Program-made: the position numbers and the translations under genes | In this document: positions 35,324 to 48,142 of the stretch, in pieces | How the letters are laid out: each line of letters starts with the position of its first letter | Position numbering within the stretch: position 1 is the first letter of the stretch | The notes under the pieces: generated by a model | Databases searched by the model: none | What the model was told of the DNA's origin: nothing | What the model saw: the letters and a program-made list of their open reading frames with translations, nothing else | Assembly: GCF_000165425.1 (NCBI RefSeq) | Contig: NW_001799522.1 | Coordinates: forward strand, 1-64,000 | Direction: 5' to 3' | DNA from: Paramecium tetraurelia | Taxonomy: Eukaryota; Ciliophora; Oligohymenophorea; Peniculida; Parameciidae | Length of the DNA: 64,000 bases

Positions 35324-38300
35324 ATGTTAAGAGGAGGAGGCTGCGGATAATCAAAAGCTAAAAAGGATTTCGATTCACAATTACGATAGGATTAAAATTA
35401 AATGAGTGCATCATAATTACCTGAAAACTATCTTGCAAACCTTAATGATTATCTAAAACTAATAGTAGATGAGGCTTAACTCATTTGTGATACCACTAAG
35501 AGAAACGAATTAATGAAGAGGATTTAATGGTTTATTCATAACAGGGAATACTTGAATTATTTTTGTAATGATGAAAAAGAAGGAAGCAAAATTTATGAAT
35601 TAGTTAAGGCAAATTTTGAAAGTTTATTGACAGTACTAATCACTTATTTAAGAAATTCTGGATTTATTTGTTATTAAGTATTATAGATTTGTAATGAATT
35701 ATTAAGAATTATGTATATTTTCTAATTTAGGGAATCTAAAAGATTATTAAAAAATGAAGATTAATAGGATTATATTTAAAAGTTATCAGAATTTGAGACA
35801 TAATTAGAAATTGAATAAGCCAATGTTTGGAAAACAGGATTCGAATTCGAAATTAAAATAATGAAAATTATGATTATGAATTCTAAAACTGATTCTACTG
35901 AAGGAAAAGATGCATTAATCAATTTCTTTAAGGAAGCAGGAAAATCAATCATAGCATTATCACCTTCTGAAGACTTGCTTTAGACAATAATAGACGGTGG
36001 AAAGTATTTATTAAAAAAAGGAATCGAAAAAAAATTATATCCTATTGAAACGTATTAAATTTATTACTTATTCTAATTGATTAAATGGTCAATTATAAGA
36101 CAATTGAAATCCAAGTTATCTATATACAAATAAATATAGTAGTTAAAAGATGTTTTTCAATAATATATATTAGTGTCTGATAATTGGATTTTACATTTTA
36201 GTTGGATATAAATGATTATGGATGTTATTGCATATCGTCCTATTATAAATAAATCCAATATATCAATAAATTAATTAGATCAATAATTAATTAAATGGAA
36301 TCTACTTATTGAAAACAATTTGATTCATTGCGTATCTTACAACAAGAATGAGGCAATTATGAGTTTGTTTTAAGATTAAGAAAAACCCATATATGATAAT
36401 GAATTAATTAGTTAATTGGATGTCTATTGTAAGAAAAAGTTTGTCTTATTTTCCTAATTTTTATTAAAAGGAGATCTAACTCAAAATCTAAATTTATGGG
36501 ATCATTACAAAGAATTCACATTTACAATATAAAAGGACAAAAAGTAATAAGATTATGAAACTATTCTAGCAAGTTATGAATTAGAAATATTGTAAAAATT
36601 AATTAATAATATAAAATCTTTAAAAGATGAATTGCTTTCAATTCATTCTGGAATTATCTAATCATTTTAAACTTATTTTAAAGATCCTACTTAAATTTCA
36701 ATTCAAATTATTTAAGACGATCAATAAGCATCTTAAAAGCAATACTTATAAATTTATAAATAATTGATTGTTTTAACAAATTATTTTATATAATTAACAA
36801 AATTTGAAGTGTCTAAATTGCATTTACTTAGTCCCTATTTAAATTAATTTAAGAGCCAACCTAATAAAAAAATTTTAGAGGATCTCAAAGAAAAGATCTT
36901 TAATTTTTAATCGAAAGAACTTAATGAATTTTAGAATTAACTTTTAAATTACTTCTTAGTCGCTATAGAATTTTCAAGTCTCGCAAATGAAATGAACTTA
37001 TTTTTAGATTTCAAAAATTAAGAAAATTTAAAAATAATAAATGATAAAGTTGAAATTGATAAATTTTAAAATATCTTTACAACATTCGAAAATCATTTTA
37101 ATTAATTATGTCTCAATTTAACATCCTATAAAGAAAAGTTTATTAAATTTATTCAATAGGAAGAACAAATTAAATCTATGACAATTCAAGTAGAAGATTA
37201 GAATATTCTATCAATAATTTAACATAATTAAAATGAAGAATAAAGTATAAATAAAAAACTTCAAGAGATCTTTATAAATAAATATAAATTCTTCGATTCT
37301 GAATTAGTAACCTTGGAGAATGTATAATCGAATCTAATTCAATGTAAGCTAATTATTCTAACTTTATAATATTTAAAATAATTCACTAATATATAAAGTC
37401 AATATCTAATGATAGTTAAGCAGTCGCTAGAAAATTACAATAATAATAATAATAATCCTGAGTTATCAACATAAAAAGTAAACTTAGATAATAAATAAAC
37501 AGATTTTGATATTTTGACTTTATAACAATAAAAAATTAAAGCTTTGATCAACGAAAATGCTCAGCAATCTGATTAATAAAGTATTGAAGTTAACTTAAAA
37601 AGTTTATTAGCATAAATAGAATCTGATTTCATTTGTATCAAAAGTTAAAGCCAAAAAGTACAAAATTAAGGAATACTTAAATTGTTTACAAATGCTTAAT
37701 TTATACTCCTTTAAGTTTTGAATTAAAATGAAAACTTATCAACATTATAAGATCTTTTGAAAGATTATGAGTCAAATATTAATGATATCAATCAAAGCTT
37801 TAAATAATCTATTCAAGATGTTAATATAAATGAAGATGAAAATACAAATAAGAAACCTTTTAATTTATTTGATTAATGTTTGAGTGAAAATGAGTAATTG
37901 ATCTAAAATATAAAGGAAATCAAAAAATATTATAAATACTATGAAAAATTATTAATCTTTCAGTTAGAATTGTTACCAAAGTCAATTATCTAGGACTAAG
38001 CCATATCGGCATAAGATTAACAGAGACAGGGGTAAGATAAGTAGCCAGTGTAATTGGTTTAAGAAGAACAACTTAAATTAAATTAAATGAGAGAGAAATA
38101 TTTTAGTAAGAAAGTGAAAGACTCAATTTAAAGACTTATATCAAGCTTTAATCCTTAAAAAGAAGAACAAGATAGTTCTAATTCTATGGTTAATTTAAAA
38201 TTTACACAATTTTTATAGTTCTTTTATTCTCTTTCTAATGCTGAATATAATAAAGGATTAAAGCCTGATATAATTAATGATTCAATTTGGTAGGATATTA

Positions 38301-41300
38301 AAAATGCATATAAAGACACAAAAGAGAAGCTTCTTGATTTAGTAGATCTTAAACCTGAATACAAAGTGAGAGAAGGATTCGTCTACAACTTGATAAGATT
38401 ATAATACAGTATTTAAGAATAAAAAGTTAAGGCTTTCTGTTGCAAACATCTATAATATATTTGGGTATTTGAAAAGGATTAAAGAGTTAGAAATTTATTG
38501 AAAAACAAGGAACTAGTAGAAATTTAGAAACAACTATTTGCTTAAGATCTAGATAATTTGTCAGTATCAATAAAAGATGAGTTGAAATAGAGAATGTTAA
38601 AGTTAGAAAATTTACAATAAGAAATTAAACTCGAAGGAAATTTATAAAAAAGGGAGGAATTATAAATTTATTTGAAAAAGACGTATGATGAACTAGATGA
38701 ATCTTTAGATAATATATCCGAAATGTCAGAGGCTATGGATATCAGTCTAATATTTTTGAAAGACATATCAAAGGATGTAAAATCAATAAAAGCTTCAATT
38801 GATAATTTATAAGAGAGTATAAATTAAGTTGGTGATGATATTCGTAAACTAAGAGGAAAGAGATATGATGAACTATTAGAAATAAGAAAATAAAAGATAT
38901 TATTCTAATCTAAGTTAACTGAAGTGGATTCAGTTTATGTGTAATTAACAACAATTGAATATGATCCAGTTAGTGGTGAGATTGTAAAATATGAAAATAA
39001 TGCAAAATTAACAAAATTAATGTGTGCTCAATGGAACGCCTTTGAAGGGGAAGTGAATGAATTTATTTGGGGAGATAAATAAAAAGATGTAATGTTATTA
39101 TCAGGAAATGCAGGTTCTGGCAAAAGTAAGGCAGCCAGAAAAATAGAAGAATTTATTTGGAAATAAAAAGGAGTTCAATCAAAATGGATTCCAATTTATG
39201 TATCACTTCCAACTTTAAAGAATCCTAAATTTAATTTATTTGAATAAGCTTTAGAAACTGAAAACTATTAATTTGATAAATATTAGGTGAAGGAATTTAA
39301 AGAAGCCATTTAAGCTAAGAAAGAATTTATAATTCTTATCCTTGACAGTTATGATGAAATGAAACAAGATTGTATCTAATCAAATCTAATTTTGACAAAT
39401 AAATTGATATAAGAATTCAATTCACAAGATAGATAGATGAAAGTAATCATAACAACAAGAAAAGAGATACTCAATACAGTTGGATATTAAACTTGGTTTT
39501 ATGGGGAGAGTCTCCAATCTTTAAAAGAAGTTTAGTTATAAAATTTTAATGAAGAATAGTAAAATGAATATTTGAGTTAATACGTTGAGTTAAGTATTAA
39601 AAGGAAAATTAAGGAGATTTATGAGTTTGTTAAATAAATTGCTGGATAAGGGTTTCATTTGGATGAATTCCTCACTATATGGGGCTTGATTTCATCATAA
39701 GTCAAAAGTTGCATTGAGAAATCTGAAATGAAGGGAATGGATGGAATTTTCTATAACAATGCAGAAGAACAAATAATAACAAAGATAAAAACTCATAAGA
39801 CGCTTGAAATTTTAAAAGAGGAATAGACAACTGCATTGAGGAAAGATTTATTAGCTTTATGGAGTGCGAACAAATTTAAATCATCGATTAAGAGTGTCAA
39901 TATTGAAAATTTATTGACTACTCCATTCATGTTGGAGATTGTTGTTTAAGTTTTACCAAACATGGCTAAGAAACACTCAGGGTCATAATAAATGAAAGAA
40001 GTTTTTATGTAGAATTATTTAAAACTTAAAAGATAAGTAAGGCTATCTAAAATAGAAAGAGAATAGTATTAAAATGAAAATTCTAAATCCAAAAATAAAG
40101 AATAATAAAGTATGACAAATTTTGAGGAAGATTATTAACCAGCATAAGAAAAAGAAGAAGAATATTAATTGAAAATTGAGAAAGCAAAAATAATTTAAAT
40201 TGTTGATATGCTTGATAATGAGAACTTCTTCTCTAAATACTCAATTGTTAGTCAATTAAAGCAAGATGGGAATGCTATTGTTGTTGATAATACTGCTATT
40301 AGATTTGGTTCTACTAATGATATTAATTTTGTAATAATGGCTTTATAAATGAAAAGATTTACAGTTTTTGAATTTTATGAGAGTTTTATTAATTTTTATC
40401 ATGATTAATAAACTCAAAAATAAAGAGAACTTGGTAAAGTTTACAATTAGGATAGTTTTGCATTTGACATATATCAATTCTCCTATTCATTAGCCATAGA
40501 CATGACTGTAAGAGAATTATCTTAAGTTGATTACAAGCCATTAGGAAAACTTGATCTAAAAAGCAACTATAAAATTGAATAAGTAACTGATGATTGGTTA
40601 AAGCAATATTTTGATGTTGAAGATGAGTACAAGAAATTAATTAGAAGTTGTATTCTGTTAAACGCAAAAGGAAGTACTTTTTCATTTACACATAAATCAA
40701 TTCAAGAATTCTTTGTGGCCAAATACATTTATGATTTTTTATTATCTTTTAAGAATTTTAACAAAGAAAATTTAGAGAAAAATAAGGAAATTTTAAGTAA
40801 ATCAGTATTTAATAATAACGATTTTAATATATCTACTGATAACCTTAGGGGTGCAATCTATTTCATTAGAGATCAATTAATCAATGTTGAAAATAGTAAT
40901 TAAAAATTGATTGATATAGTAAAGCTTTCAAAGGATGAAGATTACTGCAGAGCTGCATCAAATAGTATTTATCTATTATGCTCGATGAATGTTTATTTGG
41001 GATCTCAAGACTTCAATGGTATACGCTTGGCCAATACTGACATCTCAGGTCTAAGTCTATTTGATTGCGATTTAAGTAACTCCAAATTTGAAAATGTTGA
41101 AATCAATTCTTGCAATATGAATTTAGCTGATTTATCAAATGTAAAATGGACCAACATCATTTGTAAAGAAAAACCTAATTTAGAAGGACATAAAAATGAA
41201 ATTTTGGAGGTACAATTTTCACCTGATGGCAAATTTATTGTATCGATAGAATGGCGAGAAAAAACAATTAAATTATGGGATGCAGAAAAATATTCATTCA

Positions 41301-44300
41301 TGAAAGATTTAGAAGGTCATACAGATTATGTGAATTCACTTTCATTTTCTTCAGATTCTTCTATACTTTATTCAGGGAGTGATGATGGCACAATCTTAAG
41401 ATGGGATTTAAGCAACGCTTAATAAATTAAAAGTGAAGTTGTATAAATTATGGATAATAAAGTTCGAAAAATAAAAGTTTCTTAAGATTCTAAAAAATTA
41501 TATATACAAGATGATGAATAATGCTTCTAAATTCTAGATTTATCAAAAAATGGTTAAATTCAAGAGTGTGTTTTTGAAATTATTCAAGACAGTCTAATAA
41601 GCTTTGCATTGCATCCTAAAGAACCAAAAGTAGCATTACTCTATAAAAATGATTATATAGAGTTAAGAGAGTACGAAAAAAATTAATTAGTAAAGCTTGA
41701 ATACAGCCACACCTATAGATGGGGCGAGTAAAGTTTAATATTTAGTGATGATGGGGAATATCTTGGAATGCTGTCTTAAAACGAAGTGATAGTTTGGAAT
41801 TTAAAATAAAATATCGAATAGCCTGAAAAATATTTAACTTTCTAAGGCGACATCTATTTAAAATCCCTTTAATTCTCCTACGATAACGAGCTGATCATTT
41901 GCGGAAATAATTTCATGTTTAAGAGTGTAAATGATTAATTCATAGGAAAGTAGAAATGTACTGAAGCTTAAATCTCTCCTAAAGGTGATAAAGCTGCTAT
42001 TGCTTATGAAAATACACTTAGCTTAATAAATATCAGTAATTAAGAATTGCTTTGTCAAAGAAATTTTAATGATCTTCAACCTTGCAATATGCTTTTTTCA
42101 AAAGATGGTTCCAAATTATCATTATTTTTAAACGCTGAAAGTGTTACTAAACAATTTATGATTTTGGATGTCTATAATATACTCACAAATATTTGTTTTT
42201 TACCTTTTTGGGACACATTTTGGATTAGTTATATATTATCAAATGATTTTGAAAGCCTTTATGTTTCATATAGCAAACCCTCATAGTTTAATTAATATTG
42301 GTAAGTTGAAAATATTATTAAGATAGACACTAAAAAAATTCATAAAGAGACAGAAAATAAGAAATACTCTATAAGTAGTCAGAAGTTTTGTACTTAAACT
42401 CAAAGAGGGGTCATTGCTTATACTACATAAGACAATAATATGATTCAAATACATGATCTGGATAAAAATTTAGAATTATAAAAGATTACAATAAATTCAG
42501 AAAAAATAATCAAGGATTTTCTATTTTCACCAACTTAAAATGAATTAGCAATAATGTTTGAAGATGAATTGTAATTTTGGAATTTAGATACTAAATCGTT
42601 TAAAGTTAAAAATAATCTTAATTTATTGGATTAAGATATCAAATCTATCAATTATTCTCCCGATGGTTCATTAATTGTATTAATATTAGAAAATTAGTTT
42701 TAAATTTATAAGGTTGAAAGTGATGAATCACCAGAGATATTTAAATACGAAGGAAATAGGATTGTGCACCTTTCTTTTGATAATGACATAATTGGCTACT
42801 ATTAAAATGACTATGACTCAAAAAAAGTAATTTTAATGAATACAAAAGGCAAATCTGAATAAAAGATTTTAGAAGGCCATAAAGAAAACATTATTAAAAT
42901 ACTATTTACTCACGATAAAAAGTCCTTAATAACTGCATGTGAAAAAGAACTTATATTATGGGATCTATCTACGTTTAAGATCAAAGATTAAAAACATATC
43001 TTTATAAAGGGGAATATTTTATAACTTTCATATCATAATGAATAAATAGCATTATATTCAGATCATGTTGTAGAATTGTGGAAGTATTCATAGGATAAAT
43101 TGATATTTATTGCCTCTTAATTTTTTGACTTTTCAATTGATTCATTAAGCTTTCTTTATGATGATTAACATATCTTGATTTAAATATAAAATTAGGAGTT
43201 TTTGTTATATAGTTTGGATAATTTTTAATTTCAATAAATATATCCAAATAGTTTTAATATAGGCGCGATATCCTCTAATAATTTGATCGCCTTAATTAAA
43301 GAAAGTTATCATTGTCTTTCAATATATTAAAGTAGCTTGGAAAAGCCTGAATTTGAAATAATAAATTTAAGATATTATATATAATATTTGAAATTTTTGG
43401 AGAATAAATAGAATTTATTATTATATCAAGTTGCTAAAGATATTTATATCTATGATTATAAAAAACAAGAAGAAATATATCAATTTAATTTATTTATTTG
43501 CAACTAAGCGCCATAGTTATAATTATAAGATGATTTATTAATATCAACCAATGATAAATAAATTACATTTGTGAGTTTAAGTGATTTGAGTAAAATCGAG
43601 ATATGTGGATTTCACCATGACATTAGTTGTTTTTCTATTTAAGAAAATTAAGAATTTGGGTTAGGACTAAAAAATGAACAATTGATTATAATCAAAGACT
43701 TGTTCAATGTTTAATTTGCATTACCCATTAATTCAAAAGTAGACATTATACAAGGATTTGCGTCTAACTAAAATAAAATCTATATTGTTCAAGAAAAATA
43801 ACTCTAGATTAAATGGATGAATACAAAATAAGTACATGAGTTTAAGGAAGATGTCAGAGCTGTAGCTTATTGTAAAGAAAGCGACTAGATTGCAATTTGT
43901 ACAAAATCACAACTTATTTTACTTTCATTTTAAAAAAATAGTATAAACATTGTCAGCAAATTTGATTTATAAATGGAAATCTATAATTGCAAATTGACTT
44001 TTACAAGTGATGGGTCAGGATTGACTTTAAATTAAAATTTAATGATATAATTATTTTCCATTACAAAAAATTAAAAATTCATTTGCAGAGGAATGTATGA
44101 TAAGGTATTTTTTATAAAGGGTCGTATAGATTATAGTAGTCATTTAAGACTAGCATAAATATTTAACAAACATGGTACTACTAATAGTTAATAATAACTC
44201 GCTATTCTTGATTAAGAATTAAGTTTATTCAGAATTATAAATCTTAAAAGTTTAAAATAAATTGTATAGATTAATTTTAGAGTATAAAATAGACAATTAG

Positions 44301-47300
44301 ACTTTTAAATATGTCCAGATGAAGATAAAATATTCTTCGTTTTGGATCACAGGTTGATATATTCTTTGGACTTGAACAGTTTTGGAACATAAATGGTTCT
44401 CTAAACATCTTATTATCATTATGATCTTAGATTAAGAATTACCGAAAAGGATTTCTTTGTGTATGTAGAAAATGATAAAATCTTGTAATACTAGGTTTCA
44501 ACAAAGTGTTCTACTGAAATTACAACAATTTAAGATATCAGCTATTTAAATTACTTACCGCAATAATAGCTGCTAGCCGTAAGTACAAAGTAGAATAATA
44601 TCATATTTTGGGATATCAAGGCTAAAAAGAATGTTGGAACTCTAAAGGGACATTAAGATACAATCACATACTTGACAGCTTCGCCATCTGAGGGAGTTCT
44701 TGCTTCTGGGGGTAAGGACAGATTAATAAAACTTTGGGCTATTAAGCAGAATGAATCCTTTGAGATTCAACAAGCTCATTCAAATCCAATAACTTCTATT
44801 GCATATTCTTAGGATGGTTAATTACTTGCATCTGTATCTGACGCTCCAATATTTCTTTGGGATGTTATTGATAAAAAATTGATTATTCAACTAAAAAAAC
44901 ACGAGACATAGGTTAAATGTTTGGAATTTTCTCATTGTTCTAAATATTTAGTGTCAGGAGATAATAATGGAGTAATAATATTTTGGAATATTGAAATTCC
45001 TTAAGTTGCTAAGTTTGTTTATATCATAGATGAATTTAACTGTCCTATCCATTCTATAAGCATCTCTAAGTAAGAATAAAATTTATTAGTGATTTATGAT
45101 TAAAATATAATAATAAAGTGGAATTTTGAGTAAATTGAAAAATAATAGAAAGAGTAAATTTTATGTATTAATACAAACGCAAACCAATTTAGTTTTATTG
45201 GAAGTGATTAAATTATCTATTACGAAGAAGGTATATTGAAAATTCTAAATTTTGAGACATAAGAATTAATTAGCTAAAACCTGGAATCAGATATTATGTA
45301 AATATAAAGTTCTACAGATAATAATCTAATATTATGTTTAGAACAGACCTCTGACAGTTTGATATGTTTCTAAAAAAACAATGAAAATCTTTGGTCTAAA
45401 AAGTCTATTAGCATAGAGCGTACGGATTATATTTCTCTTTCTCCAGATAATAAATTTTTATATTCGACAAATACAATTATTGATTTAAGGTCAAGGTTAG
45501 AAGGTTGTGATAAATGGATAATTAAAAACAAAATTTACTATTTTTAAAAACTATTTAAGTAGGAGAAAAAAATACTGTGTAAGCTTCAAACTATTTTTAA
45601 TAATATTTCTTCTTGCAGAATGTATATGTCATATGATTTAACTATAATTGCTGTAGTTATAAATGATAGAGACATTAAGCTCTTTGATATTAATAATTAA
45701 TAAAATATCAAGGAATTCAACTCAATAAATCCTGGTTATATTTAAATATCTAGGGATTTAAAATATTTGTCTTGTTTAGAGCTGGATAAAGAAGATAAAA
45801 TTGGTAATTTCATTTTAGTATGGGATATAAATGGCCCATAAAAAAGGAGACAACTATTATTGAATGGAGGTTTGATAAAAAATTATATCTTTTCTTCAAA
45901 AGATTCTAATAAGCTCTATGCCCTATATGAAGATCGAACTGTAAGAGAATGGGATATAACAGCTGAATAGTCTTCCATAATAGTTACTCTATCAGAAATT
46001 TTAGATATCTAGAGACGGTTTGTATTTTCCTAAAACCTAAAATTCTTGGTCTGTTGTAATTAGAAGAGTTTATTTATATGGGATTTTCAAAAAGAAGAGC
46101 AATCCAATTACGATCTTGAAAACAATATTGACAATATTTATTATTCTTAAAATGAAGATATTTTTGCTGTTGTTATGGAGGTCTAAGAAATACATAGACT
46201 TGCAATAAGTTATATATAAGTCGTACTACTAAAAGGTGAAAACAAGTCTATTATTTAATTGGATTTGGAAAGATATGTAAGTACGGTTGAGTTATAATAT
46301 ATTTGGTTCTCACATGATGATTAGCACTTGGTAATTTGTCTTAATAATGATATCTATCTTTATTAAATAAAAGAAAATTTAGAATATAAATATTTGGGTG
46401 TCTGGACTATAAAAGAAGCAATAGGTAGGATGTTTTTTAATCCCAAAAATATGAATTTAGTAATTTAATTATTTCATTAAAATGAGATCGTTCTCATTAA
46501 TTTAGACCCTACAATAATTAGAGAAGATATTAAGGAATAGTACAGCGAGGTAGAAAATAACAAAATATGTTGTTATTCACCTGATAGCAGATATTTAGCT
46601 AATTTGTCCCCTTGTTTAAAAGTATATGATTTATGCAATCTTTAAAATTAAGTAATGAATGATACTTAGAATTAATATAGAGGAGAATGGATTTCATTTT
46701 AATCAAAAGATCTGTTATCATTATCCTATCGAGAAACATTTCAAGTTTTACGTATCAATAGAAAGGATAAAGAAATATCAATAGAAATAATTAAAGAATA
46801 TAATTTCTAATATCCTATAAGTTCATTTACATACAGTTAAAATCATATTTTAATCTAATTTAATTTAGAACGCAATTCAAAAAGAGTCTGCTTATATGAA
46901 ATAGACAATTTTCAAGAAAGTTTAATCAAAGCAATTTATAACTCTCGGGCACAGCCCATTTTGTCACAAAATTCTTATTACTTTGCTTTAAGCAATTATG
47001 ATAAAATATAAATTCTAAACATATAACACCTATAATAAGATATGTGTTATGAGATAAATAAAAATTCAAGAGTATATCAGATATTCTAATTATCTGATGA
47101 GAACCTGATTATTTTATGTGATAGGAATTAAATTAAAATATTAAATTCTGTAAGTTTAAAAATGATTAGATCAATAGAAATCATAGATTACCCAGACGAA
47201 ATTGAATTTTCTAAGATTTCTAAATACTGGGTTTAGAAACATTATACTTCTTTTAATGTATTCACTTTTGATTATAATGAATTTAATCTCTTACCCTTTT

Positions 47301-47740
47301 GGACTGAAGAATTGAAAGATGCCAGCCTCATTTGTTTTACTTTATCACCAAAGGGTGATCTACTTTTAACAGGGCACAATAACTTGGAAGAAATCACAAA
47401 TTCAATTACCTTATGGAAAATAGAACAACGTCAAAAACTTTGCACTAGTAATAAAATAAACGATAGAATAGAAATTCTTAAATTTTGTCCAAATGGAGTT
47501 AGTTTTGCAGCTGGCCTTTTTGATGGATCTATTAATTTATACTCAATTGATATATCAAAAACGAATTACTTTAAAAAGTAATAATTAAAATCCAATGAGA
47601 AATGTTAAATAGTTTGTGTCAAATCCTTTTCAAAATAATCGTTTTTGACTGCAGAATTTTCCATTTTAAAATAATCCTTAATAAATTCAGAAAATAAGTC
47701 CATTGTCGAATTGTTTTGTTAAAAAGGAGGGAAAAAATGA
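35324..47740 (+). CDS. Giant NACHT/STAND NTPase with pentapeptide and WD40 repeats
   Basis: One frame, ATG 35,324 to TGA 47,738-47,740, is 4138 codons with no intron needed. The N-terminus MLRGGGCGQSKAKKDF is Gly/Cys-rich. Residues about 30-1200 are helical and coiled coil (LENLQQEIKLEGNLQKREEL). The NTPase follows: Walker A LLSGNAGSGKSKAARKIEEF (about residue 1261), Walker B FIILILDSYDEMKQD (about 1341), sensor-like VIITTRKEIL. After a winged-helix/ARM-like section (SFTHKSIQEFFVAKYIY, typical of NACHT proteins) come pentapeptide-like repeats (LANTDISGLSLFDCDLSNSK) and, from about residue 1950, WD40 blades to near the end (LEGHKNEILEVQFSPDGKFI; KTIKLWD). NLR-type proteins of this layout sense and oligomerise. 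Role here unknown. An alternative ATG is at 35,402. Confidence 0.9.
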
Positions 47741-48142
47741 AATAGATATAATAATTACAGTATCAATTTATTTAATTAACTAAAATGATATTTATTTAAT
47801 TTATTTAAATTATCTTAATAAAGAATTATAATTTTCAATCAAATTCATAAGCTAAGATTATATCTTGTATCTAGTTTTTCTTTAAATTATTTTAAAAGAT
47901 TCGAATAAATGAGTAGATAATCATTATTTAATTACTGTTTTAAACCAATAAATTGAATATTTTAATTAGAATTTACATTATATAAGAGAATATCTATTAG
48001 ATATTTATTTTATCTTATATATAAAAAAAGATTTTATATATAATCTATAAAAATACATCATAATACTACAGATAATAATCCGTCTGACAATTCAAATAAA
48101 AATTTATCAATTTCTGTCGAAAAACTTTCAATGCAGCTCTTA
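47741..48142. other. AT-rich convergent spacer
   Basis: About 400 bp between the 3' ends of the giant gene and the beta-COP-like gene. It is mostly A/T runs. No ORF supported. Confidence 0.5.

Noticed and set aside
40715..41422. Two short ORFs as separate genes in the giant locus
   Set aside because: They lie in the same frame of the 12.4-kb ORF and are separated only by TAA, which is Gln here.
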